Source of the DNA: Shinella zoogloeoides
GTDB taxonomy: Bacteria; Pseudomonadota; Alphaproteobacteria; Rhizobiales; Rhizobiaceae
DNA: 64,000 nt
Direction of reading: 5' to 3'
Assembly: GCF_030733845.1 (NCBI RefSeq)
Contig: NZ_CP132311.1
Location: forward strand, 623,501 to 687,500
How positions within the stretch are numbered: the stretch's first letter is position 1; every line of letters starts with the position of its first letter. Shown piece by piece: positions 16,845-26,667 of this stretch. The position numbers and the translations under genes were made by a program. The notes beneath the pieces were generated by a model. That model was not told where the DNA came from. It was given only the letters and a program-made list of their open reading frames with translations, and made no database searches.

Positions 16845-16975
16845 CGCAAAAACCGCCGCTGGCTCTCCGTCAGAGCCTTCCGGCGGTTCTCATGGGACTC
16901 AAGGGTTCCGTCAGCACACCGACTGTCATCGAAAGCAGGCACTGAACCCCGGGTGAATCTTAAAGTTCACTTGGA
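16845..16975 (-). ncRNA. Candidate small RNA or attenuated leader downstream of groEL
   Basis: On the minus strand, TTGATG (17007-17002) and TATAAA (16986-16981) are spaced 15 bp apart, a weak but plausible promoter. Transcription from about 16975 would give roughly 130 nt. The RNA holds a small GTGAA/TTCAC hairpin, two copies of CTGACGGA, and ends in a strong two-part stem (AACCGCCG/CGGCGGTT with inner GGCTCT/AGAGCC) followed by TTTTTGCG. A seven-codon ORF, MRTAGRL, ends within the terminal hairpin. No known RNA family is recognised. Confidence 0.4.
16851..16888 (-). terminator. Rho-independent terminator or attenuator
   Basis: Stem AACCGCCG / CGGCGGTT with an inner GGCTCT / AGAGCC stem and five-base loop; on the minus strand it is followed by TTTTTGCG. 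groEL already has its own terminator 200 bp upstream, so this one must serve another transcript. Confidence 0.7.
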
Positions 16976-17085
16976 GCGCTTTTATAGTGCGTTTTGAATG
17001 CCATCAACGGCTTTTTGATAATTATTGTACAAATGGAAAAAATCTTTTCACGGTAACGATACAGGTGCCGCCGCGCCGCAAAACA

Positions 17086-17113
17086 GAAAGGGCGGCCCGA
17101 AGACCGCCCTTTC
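17086..17113 (-). terminator. groEL terminator
   Basis: Perfect 10-bp stem GAAAGGGCGG / CCGCCCTTTC with an 8-base loop, followed on the minus strand by TGTTTTG. It lies 41 bp after the groEL stop. Confidence 0.85.
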
Positions 17114-17153
17114 CGAACTGAACCGGATGGCTCAGACATAAGACCCGAAGGTC

Positions 17154-18839
<1,686 letters not shown>

Positions 18840-18850
18840 TTACCGGCAGA

Positions 18851-19147
18851 TCAGCCGATGATGCCCATGATGTCGGCTTCCTTCATGATCAGAAGGTCTT
18901 CGCCGTCGAGCTTGACTTCGGTGCCCGACCACTTGCCGAACAGAACGCGGTCGCCAGCCTTGACGTCGAGCGCGATGACCTTGCCGGATTCATCGCGGGC
19001 GCCGGAACCGACGGCGACGACTTCGCCTTCCTGCGGCTTTTCCTTGGCGGTGTCCGGAATGATGATGCCGCCCTTGGTCTTGGCTTCGGATTCGACGCGA
19101 CGAACGACGACGCGGTCATGAAGCGGGCGGAAGGTGGTGCTTGCCAT
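18851..19147 (-). CDS. groES: Co-chaperonin GroES
   Basis: The 98-residue lid of the GroEL chamber. The start [12 protein letters not shown] and the segment [22 protein letters not shown] (mobile loop and roof region) are diagnostic. It is the first gene of the groES-groEL operon. A CIRCE operator and a good sigma-70 type promoter lie 60-120 bp upstream of its start. Confidence 0.99.
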   Translation of the reverse strand: MASTTFRPLHDRVVVRRVESEAKTKGGIIIPDTAKEKPQEGEVVAVGSGARDESGKVIALDVKAGDRVLFGKWSGTEVKLDGEDLLIMKEADIMGIIG

Positions 19148-19205
19148 TGTCTTATCCCTCGATCAAATGACACTGCGGATCGTGAACGGATCCGCCGGAT
19201 TGATG

Positions 19206-19232
19206 TTAGCACTCTCCGTTTGTGAGTGCTAG
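19206..19232. promoter_or_regulatory. CIRCE element (HrcA operator)
   Basis: TTAGCACTC - nine bases - GAGTGCTAG, matching the CIRCE consensus except for the last base. It lies in the 5' untranslated region of groES just downstream of the promoter. HrcA binding here represses groESL at normal temperature. Confidence 0.95.
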
Positions 19233-19239
19233 CGATGCC

Positions 19240-19268
19240 GAGATAGGCGGCGGCGGCTTATGAGTCAA
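19240..19268 (-). promoter_or_regulatory. groES-groEL promoter
   Basis: Minus-strand TTGACT (19268-19263) and TATCTC (19245-19240) with a 17-bp spacer, a housekeeping-type promoter. The CIRCE element starts 8 bp downstream of the -10. Confidence 0.75.
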
Positions 19269-19463
19269 GAACGGCGCCCCTAAATTATTTCGGCCGGAAT
19301 GGTTACCGCTGCCGCCAGATGGGAGCGATATCCCACGGCATCAAGGCAGCCCGATGAAATTTCGTCCGTTTCCCTGTGGATGGGGCAAAATTGCGGGGAG
19401 AGGCTTGTTTTCTTGGCGTCGCTTTGCAATGTCGTCCGGCTTATCTCGATACGGAAACCGTTC

Positions 19464-20312
19464 ATGGCTCAGCGCATCCAATCCTTCCGCGACATCGCCT
19501 CACACTATGACGTGGTGCTTTGCGACGTCTGGGGCGTCCTGCACAACGGCGTCGAGGCTTTTTCCGCCGCCTCCGAAGCGCTGGCTGAAGCCCGCGCGGC
19601 GGGCCTGACGGTGGTCCTCATCACCAATTCGCCGCGCCCGCATCCGGGCGTCAAGGTGCAAATCCGCGGCCTCGGCGTCACCGACGACGCCTATGACCGC
19701 ATCGTCACCTCCGGCGACGTCACCCGCGCGCTGATCGAGGATGCTCCGAAGAGGGTCTATTTCATCGGCGCGGACAAGGATCATCCGCTGCTCGACGGCC
19801 TCGGCGTCGAGCAGGCGGGCCTGGAGGCGGCCGACGTGGTGGTCTGCGCCGGCCTGCGTGACGACGAAGTGGAGAGCATCGAGGATTACCGCGCCGAGCT
19901 GACGGCGCTCGCCGCGCGCGATCTGCCCTTCATCTGCGCCAATCCCGATCTCGTCGTCGAGCGCGGCCACCGGCTCATTCCCTGCGCCGGCGCGCTTGCC
20001 CAGCTCTATGAGGTCCTTGGCGGCACCACCCGCATCGCCGGCAAGCCCTATCGGCCGATCTACGAGAAGTCGCTGGCCGAGGCGCGCGAGATGCGCGGCG
20101 CCTTCGACCTTTCCCGCGTGATCGCCATCGGCGACGGCATGCCGACGGACGTGCGCGGCGCCGAAGGCTTCGGCCTCGACGTGCTCTATATTTCGGGCGG
20201 CATCCACGCGCAGCACTATGTCGAGGCGGGGCGCACGGACGAGGCGAAGCTGGCGGCTTTCCTGGCCGAGGAAAACGCCCACCCGAAATGGTGGATGCCC
20301 CGGCTGCGGTGA
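19464..20312 (+). CDS. HAD-superfamily class IIA-type hydrolase (TIGR01459-like)
   Basis: A 282-residue sugar-phosphatase-like HAD protein. Motif I is VVLCDVWGVLHNG (nucleophile Asp in DVWGVLHNG), motif II is VVLITNSPRP, and motif IV is AIGDGMPTDVRGA. The capping domain between motifs II and III is of the C2/IIA type (NagD-like). The TIGR01459 subfamily is common in Alphaproteobacteria and its substrate is unknown. The ATG at 19464 is chosen because the nucleophile motif normally lies near the N-terminus. It precedes ribF by 19 bp and is probably in its operon. Confidence 0.9.
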   Translation: MAQRIQSFRDIASHYDVVLCDVWGVLHNGVEAFSAASEALAEARAAGLTVVLITNSPRPHPGVKVQIRGLGVTDDAYDRIVTSGDVTRALIEDAPKRVYFIGADKDHPLLDGLGVEQAGLEAADVVVCAGLRDDEVESIEDYRAELTALAARDLPFICANPDLVVERGHRLIPCAGALAQLYEVLGGTTRIAGKPYRPIYEKSLAEAREMRGAFDLSRVIAIGDGMPTDVRGAEGFGLDVLYISGGIHAQHYVEAGRTDEAKLAAFLAEENAHPKWWMPRLR

Positions 20313-20331
20313 CGGGACGGAGACGGTCGTC

Positions 20332-21312
20332 ATGACGGTATTTCACAGGAACGAGACGAAGCAGCCGCTGCCGGAGCACCTGCGCGGCGGCGTCATCGCC
20401 ATCGGCAATTTCGACGGCGTGCACCGGGGCCACCAGTCGGTGCTGCAACGGGCGCTCGACATTGCGAGGGAGCGCGGCATACCCGCGCTCGTCCTCACCT
20501 TCGAGCCGCATCCGCGCACGGTCTTCCGCCCGGCAAGGCCCGTCTTCCGCCTGACGCCCGCGCCGCTGAAGGCGCGCATCCTCGAAGGCATGGGCTTTTC
20601 CGCCGTCATCGAATATCCCTTCGACCGCAGCTTCTCCGAAATCTCAGCGCACGACTTCATCCGCGCCATTCTGATGGACTGGCTGCACGCCTCCGAGGTC
20701 GTCACCGGCTTCGACTTCCATTTCGGCAAGGGCAGGGAGGGCGGCCCGGCCTTCCTGATGGCCGCGGGGCAGGACAACGGTTTCGGCGTGACGCTGGTCG
20801 ATGCCTTCCGCGACGAGAACGCCTCGGTTATCTCCTCCAGCTTCATCCGCTCCCTGCTCGGCGAGGGCGCGGTCGTCGAAGCGGCCGGCCAGCTCGGCTA
20901 CCGCTACACGGTGGAGGCCGAGGTGATCGGCGGCAAGCAGCTCGGCCGCACGCTCGGCTACCCGACCGCCAACATGCAGCTTCCGCCGGAAGTGGAGCTG
21001 CGCAACGGCATCTACGCCGTGCGCTACCGCCGCCCGGACGGCAGCCTCCATGACGGCGTCGCCAGCTACGGCCGCCGCCCGACGGTCGATACGGACGGCG
21101 CCCCGCTGCTTGAAACCTTCCTCTTCGACTTTTCCGCCGATCTCTACGGCGAGGTCTCCGCGGTGTCCTTCTTCGGCCACCTGCGCGACGAACTGAAATT
21201 CGACGGCCTCGATGCGCTCGTCGTCCAGATGAAGCGCGACGAGGAGGAGGCGAGGGCGCTGCTTGCCGGCGTCACGCCGCTGGGGCCGATCGACCGGCGT
21301 CTCTGTTTCTAG
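20332..21312 (+). CDS. ribF: Bifunctional riboflavin kinase / FAD synthetase
   Basis: A 326-residue protein that turns riboflavin into FMN and then FAD. The N-terminal nucleotidyltransferase domain carries GNFDGVHRGHQ and a later SSSFIRSLL segment. The C-terminal kinase domain (from about residue 195) contains GRTLGYPTANMQ and NGIYAVRY with PTVDTDG...LETFLFDF. All key motifs are present and length is normal. It sits between the HAD gene and ileS; ribF-ileS proximity is common in bacteria. Confidence 0.97.
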   Translation: MTVFHRNETKQPLPEHLRGGVIAIGNFDGVHRGHQSVLQRALDIARERGIPALVLTFEPHPRTVFRPARPVFRLTPAPLKARILEGMGFSAVIEYPFDRSFSEISAHDFIRAILMDWLHASEVVTGFDFHFGKGREGGPAFLMAAGQDNGFGVTLVDAFRDENASVISSSFIRSLLGEGAVVEAAGQLGYRYTVEAEVIGGKQLGRTLGYPTANMQLPPEVELRNGIYAVRYRRPDGSLHDGVASYGRRPTVDTDGAPLLETFLFDFSADLYGEVSAVSFFGHLRDELKFDGLDALVVQMKRDEEEARALLAGVTPLGPIDRRLCF

Positions 21313-21319
21313 GCCTGCC

Positions 21320-21673
21320 ATGGCAACCGCGCCGTGTCCCCTCTATCTCTTCCGGTCGCCCGGATTTGCGCCGTCCGGCGACACGGTGGTCAGCATCGCG
21401 CCGCTGGAGCAGATCGTCGCCGTCTTTGGCGGGGGTGGCGTTTTCGGTACGGACGGGCTTTCCGCAGCCTTCGGTGGGGCGGCCATCTTCAGAAACGATG
21501 CGACGGGCGCTGAGTTCGCCGGCGTCTGGGGTGCCCGCAATGCGTCGCGCTTCCGCCGCCGGATGCGGGAGAACATGGCCGTCGTGCTGTGCCGCGAGGC
21601 TCCCGACGCGCGGCTTGTCGTCTGGAATGCCGAAGCTGCGCGCCCTGCAAGAGGGCAGGGCGGCGAAGGCTGA
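21320..21673 (+). CDS. Hypothetical protein downstream of ribF
   Basis: A 117-residue ORF starting 8 bp after ribF. Codon use has the same G/C third-position bias as neighbours, and the N-terminal half is hydrophobic and Gly-rich (VVSIAPLEQIVAVFGGGGVFG). The C-terminal part is basic. No motif is recognised and the ribosome site is weak. An overlapping minus-strand frame (21272-21688) is open too but overlaps the end of ribF. It may be a small accessory protein or a decayed gene. Confidence 0.45.
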   Translation: MATAPCPLYLFRSPGFAPSGDTVVSIAPLEQIVAVFGGGGVFGTDGLSAAFGGAAIFRNDATGAEFAGVWGARNASRFRRRMRENMAVVLCREAPDARLVVWNAEAARPARGQGGEG

Positions 21674-21790
21674 CATCCTGCCGGCCAAAGTGTCCGTTTC
21701 GCTTTTGCGCCCTTTTCAAACCGCCGAAAAGGCCGTAATACCGCGCGCATGATGCTCAACCGGCTGACCATCGATCTGCGAATTAGTGGC

Positions 21791-21825
21791 CCGGCCTTCC
21801 GCGCGCTCTGAGCGAGGCCGGAAGG
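21791..21825 (+). promoter_or_regulatory. Overlapping alternative hairpins upstream of ileS
   Basis: CCGGCCT (21791-21797) pairs with AGGCCGG (21815-21821), while CCTTCCG (21795-21801) pairs with CGGAAGG (21819-21825). The two stems share bases and cannot both form. The site is 122 bp before the ileS start. It could be a terminator remnant or an attenuator; there is no T-run. Confidence 0.35.
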
Positions 21826-21946
21826 TCCGGGATTTCGGGCGTTCTCGAAAGCGCCCTCGCCGTCATTGCCCGGTGCATAACAAATGCATTGACTGACACC
21901 TCCCCGCATGCGCGAAGACCCGCGCGACGAGACGATAGCCACACCC

Positions 21947-24838
21947 ATGACCGATACGCCTGAAAAAGTCGATTATTCGTCCACCCTCTACCTGCCGCAG
22001 ACGGATTTCCCGATGCGCGCCGGCCTGCCGCAGAAGGAGCCGGAAACGGTGGCCCGCTGGCAGCAGATGGGCCTCTACAAGAAGCTGCGCGCCTCGGCCG
22101 CCGGCCGTGAAAAGTTCGTGCTGCACGACGGCCCGCCCTATGCCAACGGCAACATCCACATCGGCCACGCGCTGAACAAGATCCTCAAGGACGTCATCAC
22201 CCGCTCGTTCCAGATGCGCGGTTATGACTCGAACTACGTGCCCGGCTGGGACTGCCACGGCCTTCCGATCGAATGGAAGATCGAGGAGAAGTACCGCGAG
22301 AAGGGCAAGAACAAGGACGAGGTCCCGGTCAACGAATTCCGCCAGGAATGCCGCGACTTCGCGGCCGGCTGGATCAAGATCCAGTCGGACGAGTTCAAGC
22401 GCCTCGGCATCGAGGGCGACTTCGACAACCCCTACACGACGATGAACTTCCACGCCGAGGCCCGCATCGCCGGCGAACTCCTGAAGATAGCGAAAAGCGG
22501 CCAGCTCTACCGCGGCTCCAAGCCGGTCATGTGGTCGGTCGTCGAGCGCACGGCGCTGGCGGAAGCCGAAGTCGAATATGCGGACGTCGAGAGCGACATG
22601 ATCTGGGTGAAGTTCCCGATCGTAGAAGGCCCTGCTGACCTCAACGGCAATTTCGCCGTCATCTGGACGACCACGCCGTGGACGATCCCCGGCAACCGCG
22701 CCATCGCCTTCTCGTCGCGTTATCCCTACAGTCTCTACGAGGTGGAGAGCGCGCAGAACGACTTCGGTCCGCAGCCCGGCGAAAAGCTGATCTTCGCGAC
22801 GCGCCTTGCCGACGAGGCCGCCGCCAAGGCGAAGCTCACTTTCAGGTTCGTGCGTGACGTTGCGCCCGAAGAACTGGCCGGCATCACCTGCGCCCATCCG
22901 CTGAAGGACCTCGGCTACACGTTCCCCGTGCCGCTGCTCGACGGCGACCACGTCACCGATGATGCCGGCACCGGCTTCGTGCACACCGCGCCGAGCCACG
23001 GCCGCGAAGACTTTGACGCCTGGACCGCCAAGGCCCGCGAGCTGGAAGCGCGCGGCATCTCCTCGAAGATCCCGTTCCCGGTCGACGACGCCGGCTTCTA
23101 CACCGCCGACGCCCCCGGCTTCGACGGCGCGCGCGTCATGGACGACAACGGCAAGAAGGGCGATGCCAACGAGCGTGTCATCAAGGCGCTGATCGCCTCC
23201 AACACGCTGTTCGCCCGCGGCCGCCTCAAGCATTCCTATCCGCATTCCTGGCGCTCAAAGAAGCCGGTCATCTTCCGCAACACGCCGCAGTGGTTCGTCT
23301 ACATGGACAAGGAACTGGGTGACGGCACCACACTGCGCTCGCGTTCGCTGAAGGCGATCGACGACACCCGCTTCGTGCCCGCCACCGGCCAGAACCGCCT
23401 GCGCGCCATGATCGAAAGCCGCCCGGACTGGGTGCTCTCGCGCCAGCGCGCCTGGGGCGTGCCGATCGCCGTCTTCGCCGACGAGAACGGCGAGGTGCTG
23501 GTCGACGAGGCCGTCAACGCCCGCATCCTCGACGCCTTCGAGAAGGAAGGCGCCGATGCGTGGTTCGCCGAGGGCGCCAAGGAACGCTTCCTCGGCAACG
23601 ACCACGACCCGGCCAAGTGGACCCAGGTTATGGACATCCTCGACGTCTGGTTCGATTCGGGCTCGACGCACACCTTCACGCTGGAAGACCGCCCGGACCT
23701 GAAATGGCCGGCCGACGTCTATCTGGAAGGGTCCGACCAGCATCGCGGCTGGTTCCATTCCTCGCTGCTGGAAAGCTGCGCGACGCGCGGCCGCGCGCCG
23801 TACAACGCGGTCGTCACCCATGGCTTCACCATGGACGAGAAGGGCGAGAAGCAGTCGAAGTCCAAGGGGAACGTCGTCTCGCCGCAGGACGTGATGAAGG
23901 AATCGGGCGCCGATATCCTGCGTCTCTGGGTCATGACGACGGATTACTGGGAAGACCAGCGCCTCGGCAAGACGATCATCCAGACCAACATCGACGCCTA
24001 CCGCAAGCTGCGCAACACGGTGCGCTGGATGCTGGGCACGCTGGCGCACGACACGGGCGAGGAGATCGCCTATGCCGACATGCCGGAGCTGGAAAAGCTG
24101 ATGCTGCACCGGCTGTCGGAGCTCGATGCGCTGGTGCGCGAGGGCTACGACGCCTTCGACTTCAAGAAGATCGCCCGCGCGCTGATCGACTTCTCCAATG
24201 TCGAGCTGTCGGCCTTCTACTTCGACATCCGCAAGGATGCGCTTTATTGCGACGCGCCGTCCTCGCTGAAGCGCCGCGCCGCGCTTGCCGTCATCCGCAA
24301 GCTGTTCGAATGCCTCGTCACCTGGCTTGCGCCCATGCTGCCCTTCACGATGGAAGAGGCCTGGCTGTCGCGCAAGCCCGATGCGGTCTCGGTCCATCTG
24401 GAACAGTTCCCGACGGTGCCGGCCGAATGGCGCAACGATGCGCTCGAAGCCAAGTGGGAGAAGATCCGCGACGTGCGCTCGGTCGTCACCGGCGCGCTGG
24501 AGATCGAGCGCCGCGAAAAGCGCATCGGCGCCTCGCTCGAAGCCGCCCCGGTCGTGCACATCGCCGATCCGGAGCTGCTGGCAGCGCTCGAAGGCCAGGA
24601 CTTTGCGGAGATCTGCATCACCTCGGCCATCACGCTTCTTTCCGGCGAAGGCCCGGCCGACGCCTTCCGTCTCGCGGAGGTCGCCAAGGTCTCGGTCGAG
24701 CCGAAGCTTGCCGAGGGCCAGAAATGCGCGCGCTCCTGGCGCATCACGACGGATGTCGGCGCCGATCCGGAATATCCCGACGTTTCGGCGCGTGACGCCG
24801 CGGCGCTGCGCGAAATCGGCTTTCGCCGCGCCGCCTGA
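21947..24838 (+). CDS. ileS: Isoleucine--tRNA ligase
   Basis: A 963-residue class I enzyme that charges tRNA-Ile. The HIGH motif is HIGHALNK at residue 71, and the KMSKS loop is KQSKSKGN. The CP1 editing domain (about 200-400) includes [14 protein letters not shown] and [19 protein letters not shown], needed to clear Val-tRNA. The C-terminal zinc ribbon of E. coli IleS is degenerate: only KCARSWRI remains, with no further Cys pairs. I believe this is usual in this lineage. The ATG at 21947 is preferred to 21908. Confidence 0.97.
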   Translation: MTDTPEKVDYSSTLYLPQTDFPMRAGLPQKEPETVARWQQMGLYKKLRASAAGREKFVLHDGPPYANGNIHIGHALNKILKDVITRSFQMRGYDSNYVPGWDCHGLPIEWKIEEKYREKGKNKDEVPVNEFRQECRDFAAGWIKIQSDEFKRLGIEGDFDNPYTTMNFHAEARIAGELLKIAKSGQLYRGSKPVMWSVVERTALAEAEVEYADVESDMIWVKFPIVEGPADLNGNFAVIWTTTPWTIPGNRAIAFSSRYPYSLYEVESAQNDFGPQPGEKLIFATRLADEAAAKAKLTFRFVRDVAPEELAGITCAHPLKDLGYTFPVPLLDGDHVTDDAGTGFVHTAPSHGREDFDAWTAKARELEARGISSKIPFPVDDAGFYTADAPGFDGARVMDDNGKKGDANERVIKALIASNTLFARGRLKHSYPHSWRSKKPVIFRNTPQWFVYMDKELGDGTTLRSRSLKAIDDTRFVPATGQNRLRAMIESRPDWVLSRQRAWGVPIAVFADENGEVLVDEAVNARILDAFEKEGADAWFAEGAKERFLGNDHDPAKWTQVMDILDVWFDSGSTHTFTLEDRPDLKWPADVYLEGSDQHRGWFHSSLLESCATRGRAPYNAVVTHGFTMDEKGEKQSKSKGNVVSPQDVMKESGADILRLWVMTTDYWEDQRLGKTIIQTNIDAYRKLRNTVRWMLGTLAHDTGEEIAYADMPELEKLMLHRLSELDALVREGYDAFDFKKIARALIDFSNVELSAFYFDIRKDALYCDAPSSLKRRAALAVIRKLFECLVTWLAPMLPFTMEEAWLSRKPDAVSVHLEQFPTVPAEWRNDALEAKWEKIRDVRSVVTGALEIERREKRIGASLEAAPVVHIADPELLAALEGQDFAEICITSAITLLSGEGPADAFRLAEVAKVSVEPKLAEGQKCARSWRITTDVGADPEYPDVSARDAAALREIGFRRAA

Positions 24839-24852
24839 CGGGCGCGCCTGTT

Positions 24853-24876
24853 GACGGCCGGTTCTTTCCGGCCGTC
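24853..24876 (+). terminator. Hairpin after ileS
   Basis: Perfect 9-bp stem GACGGCCGG / CCGGCCGTC with loop TTCTTT, 14 bp after the ileS stop. No T-run follows. A second perfect stem, CCGGATGAA / TTCATCCGG, comes right after at 24884-24915. Confidence 0.65.
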
Positions 24877-24883
24877 GATGAGC

Positions 24884-24915
24884 CCGGATGAATTGCGCTT
24901 GCGTGCTTCATCCGG
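24884..24915 (+). repeat. Second inverted repeat after ileS
   Basis: CCGGATGAA (24884-24892) and TTCATCCGG (24907-24915), 14-base loop. It may strengthen the terminator or be a separate regulatory site for the lipoprotein gene at 25015. Confidence 0.5.
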
Positions 24916-25014
24916 TATTGCTGCCTGAAAATGGCCGGATTGTTCCGCCATGGCACGGCGGACTTTTGCCGTGAGGTGGGTTTTCGGCGTACCGGCTCTG
25001 CTGGAAGGGTGTTC

Positions 25015-25629
25015 ATGGGAATGACGCGAAATATTCGGGTGCGTACCGGCCTTCTCGGCCTTTTCGGCGCAAGCCTCCTTTTGACCGGCTGCATGGGCCC
25101 GACCTACGGCACGAGCAAGACCGCTGGCGAGCAGCTGATCGACGATCTCGGCGACGCCATCATGGTCCAGTCGTCGAGCGCCGAGGAAGCCAAGAAGATC
25201 CGCTACCAGCCGCGCGGCAGCCTCGTGGTGCCGAAGGACAAGCAGGCGCTTGCCAACCCGCAGCAGTCCGTGGCCGGCAAGGACAATGCCGAATGGCTCG
25301 AAAGCCCCGAGGAGATGCGCGAACGCCTGCGCACCGAGGCGGACGAAAACGCCGACAATCCGAACTACCGTTCGCCGCTCGCCTCGCAGGGCACGACGAA
25401 CCGCAAGCTTTCGGCGGCCGAACAGACGGCGGCCTATCGTGAAGCCCGCCGCCTGCAGATGGGCGCCTATGCCGACAAGCGGCGCTACCTGAGCGACCCG
25501 CCGATCGAATACCGCCGCATGCCGGAAGAGGCGCAGGCCGACCTCGGCGAGCCGGAAAAGCAGAAGGAGCGCCGGCGCAAGAAGGAAGCGCGGGCCGCCA
25601 AGCAGGGCAGCTCGTGGTGGCCGTTCTGA
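25015..25629 (+). CDS. Lipoprotein of unknown function
   Basis: A 204-residue protein with a basic start, hydrophobic segment and lipobox (LLLTGCMG, Cys near residue 26), so it should be lipid-anchored. After the Cys comes a hydrophilic, charged, Gln/Glu/Arg-rich region with little predicted tertiary core, ending in a very basic tail and WWPF. The ATG at 25015 has GGAAGGG five bases upstream; ATG 25021 is also possible. It stands alone between ileS and a GNAT gene. I do not recognise a domain. The basic tail could contact peptidoglycan or membrane (inference). Confidence 0.8.
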   Translation: MGMTRNIRVRTGLLGLFGASLLLTGCMGPTYGTSKTAGEQLIDDLGDAIMVQSSSAEEAKKIRYQPRGSLVVPKDKQALANPQQSVAGKDNAEWLESPEEMRERLRTEADENADNPNYRSPLASQGTTNRKLSAAEQTAAYREARRLQMGAYADKRRYLSDPPIEYRRMPEEAQADLGEPEKQKERRRKKEARAAKQGSSWWPF

Positions 25630-25667
25630 GGCCGTTCCGTATTGCGGGCAACTGAAGAGGCGCATCC

Positions 25668-26153
25668 ATGACGGCCTATCGCATCCGTCCGGCGACCGCG
25701 GCCGATGCGGCAGTCATCCTGCGCTTCATCCGCGAGCTTGCGGAATATGAAAAAGCCCTCGAAGAGGTAAAGGCTACGGAAGAGACCGTCGCCGCCTCCA
25801 TCTTCGGCAAAGGCTCCGTCACCCGCGCGGCGATCTGCGAGACGGAAGCGGGCGAACCGGCCGGCTTTGCCGTGTGGTTCAAGTCCTACTCCACCTGGCA
25901 GGCGAAGAACGGCCTCTATCTCGAAGACCTCTATGTGACGCCTGCCCATCGCGGCGGCGGTGTCGGCAAGCTGCTGATGCGCCATCTCGCGCGCGTCGCA
26001 GTGGAGGAGGGCTGCGGCCGCTTCGAATGGAGCGTGCTCGACTGGAACGAACCGGCGATCCGCGTCTATGACTCGATCGGCGCGGAGCCGCAGAACGAGT
26101 GGATCCGCTACCGGCTGAGCGGCGACAGGCTGAAGAAGTTCGCCGAAGGCTGA
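25668..26153 (+). CDS. GNAT family N-acetyltransferase
   Basis: A 161-residue single-domain acetyltransferase. The acetyl-CoA-binding motif A reads LYVTPAHRGGGVGKLLMRHL, with the R-x-x-G-x-G/A loop. Upstream LYLEDLYV and downstream FEWSVLDWNEPAIRVYDSIGA fit the diamine/thialysine N-acetyltransferase (SpeG/SSAT-like) branch, but the substrate is not fixed by sequence. The start is ATG at 25668 with GAAGAGG upstream. It is convergent with tadA; the two stop codons are adjacent with no terminator between. Confidence 0.9.
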   Translation: MTAYRIRPATAADAAVILRFIRELAEYEKALEEVKATEETVAASIFGKGSVTRAAICETEAGEPAGFAVWFKSYSTWQAKNGLYLEDLYVTPAHRGGGVGKLLMRHLARVAVEEGCGRFEWSVLDWNEPAIRVYDSIGAEPQNEWIRYRLSGDRLKKFAEG

Positions 26154-26606
26154 TCAGCGCCGCTCGGCAAAGAAATCCTTGAGAATCTCCGCCGCTTCCG
26201 TGCCGCCGATGCCGGAATAGACGTCGGGCGCATGGTGGCAGGTGGCTTGCGCGAAGAAGCGCACGCCATTGTCCACCGCGCCGCCCTTTGGGTCCTCCGC
26301 GCCGTAATAGAGCCGGCGGATGCGGGCGAAGGAGATGGCGGCGGCGCAGAGCGTGCAGGGTTCGAGCGTCACGTAGAGGTCGGCGCCCGTCAGGCGCTCC
26401 TGCCCGAGCTTGCGGGCAGCCTCGCGGATGACGGCGACTTCGGCATGGGCGGTCACGTCGTTCTCGGCGCGGGTGCGGTTTCCGGACTGCGCGATGACCA
26501 CGCCGTCCTGCACCAGCACCGCCCCGACGGGCACTTCGCCGCGGCTCCCTGCGGCCCGGGCCTCGCAAAGCGCGATGTCCATGAAGCGATTTGTCATGAC
26601 CGGCAC
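26154..26606 (-). CDS. tadA: tRNA-specific adenosine deaminase TadA
   Basis: Converts A34 to inosine in tRNA-Arg(ACG), an essential step for decoding CGN codons. The 150-residue protein has the deaminase zinc site: HAEVAV (His, catalytic Glu) and EPCTLCAAAI (two Cys ligands). The ARIRRLYYGAEDPKGGA segment is typical of bacterial TadA. The start is taken as GTG at 26606 because AGAGGA lies just upstream; ATG at 26597 would lose three residues. It is divergent from the rluB-like gene, 61 bp away. Confidence 0.95.
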   Translation of the reverse strand: MPVMTNRFMDIALCEARAAGSRGEVPVGAVLVQDGVVIAQSGNRTRAENDVTAHAEVAVIREAARKLGQERLTGADLYVTLEPCTLCAAAISFARIRRLYYGAEDPKGGAVDNGVRFFAQATCHHAPDVYSGIGGTEAAEILKDFFAERR

Positions 26607-26667
26607 GAATTCCTCTTAACCCCGGACGCCTGACCTGATAGGACACGGCAAAACGCAGGCAGCACAA

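Larger units (their letters stand above)
16680..17153. other. 474-bp gap between the PAS-like gene and groEL
   Basis: Contains the groEL terminator (17086-17113) and a possible minus-strand RNA unit (16845-16975) with its own promoter. It is AT-richer than its surroundings at 16980-17050. A plus-strand ORF of 82 codons across 16697-16945 has no ribosome site, no recognisable product, and overlaps the hairpin; I do not consider it a gene. Confidence 0.6.
19148..19463. other. 316-bp divergent regulatory gap between groES and the HAD gene
   Basis: Holds the groES promoter and CIRCE at 19206-19268. From 19270 to 19463, leading to the plus-strand HAD gene, I see no convincing -35/-10 pair. An open frame from 19299 leads into the HAD gene but lacks a ribosome site. 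Confidence 0.6.

Noticed and set aside
16697..16945. An 82-codon plus-strand ORF in the gap before groEL
   Set aside because: No ribosome site, no recognisable product, and it runs through a strong hairpin.
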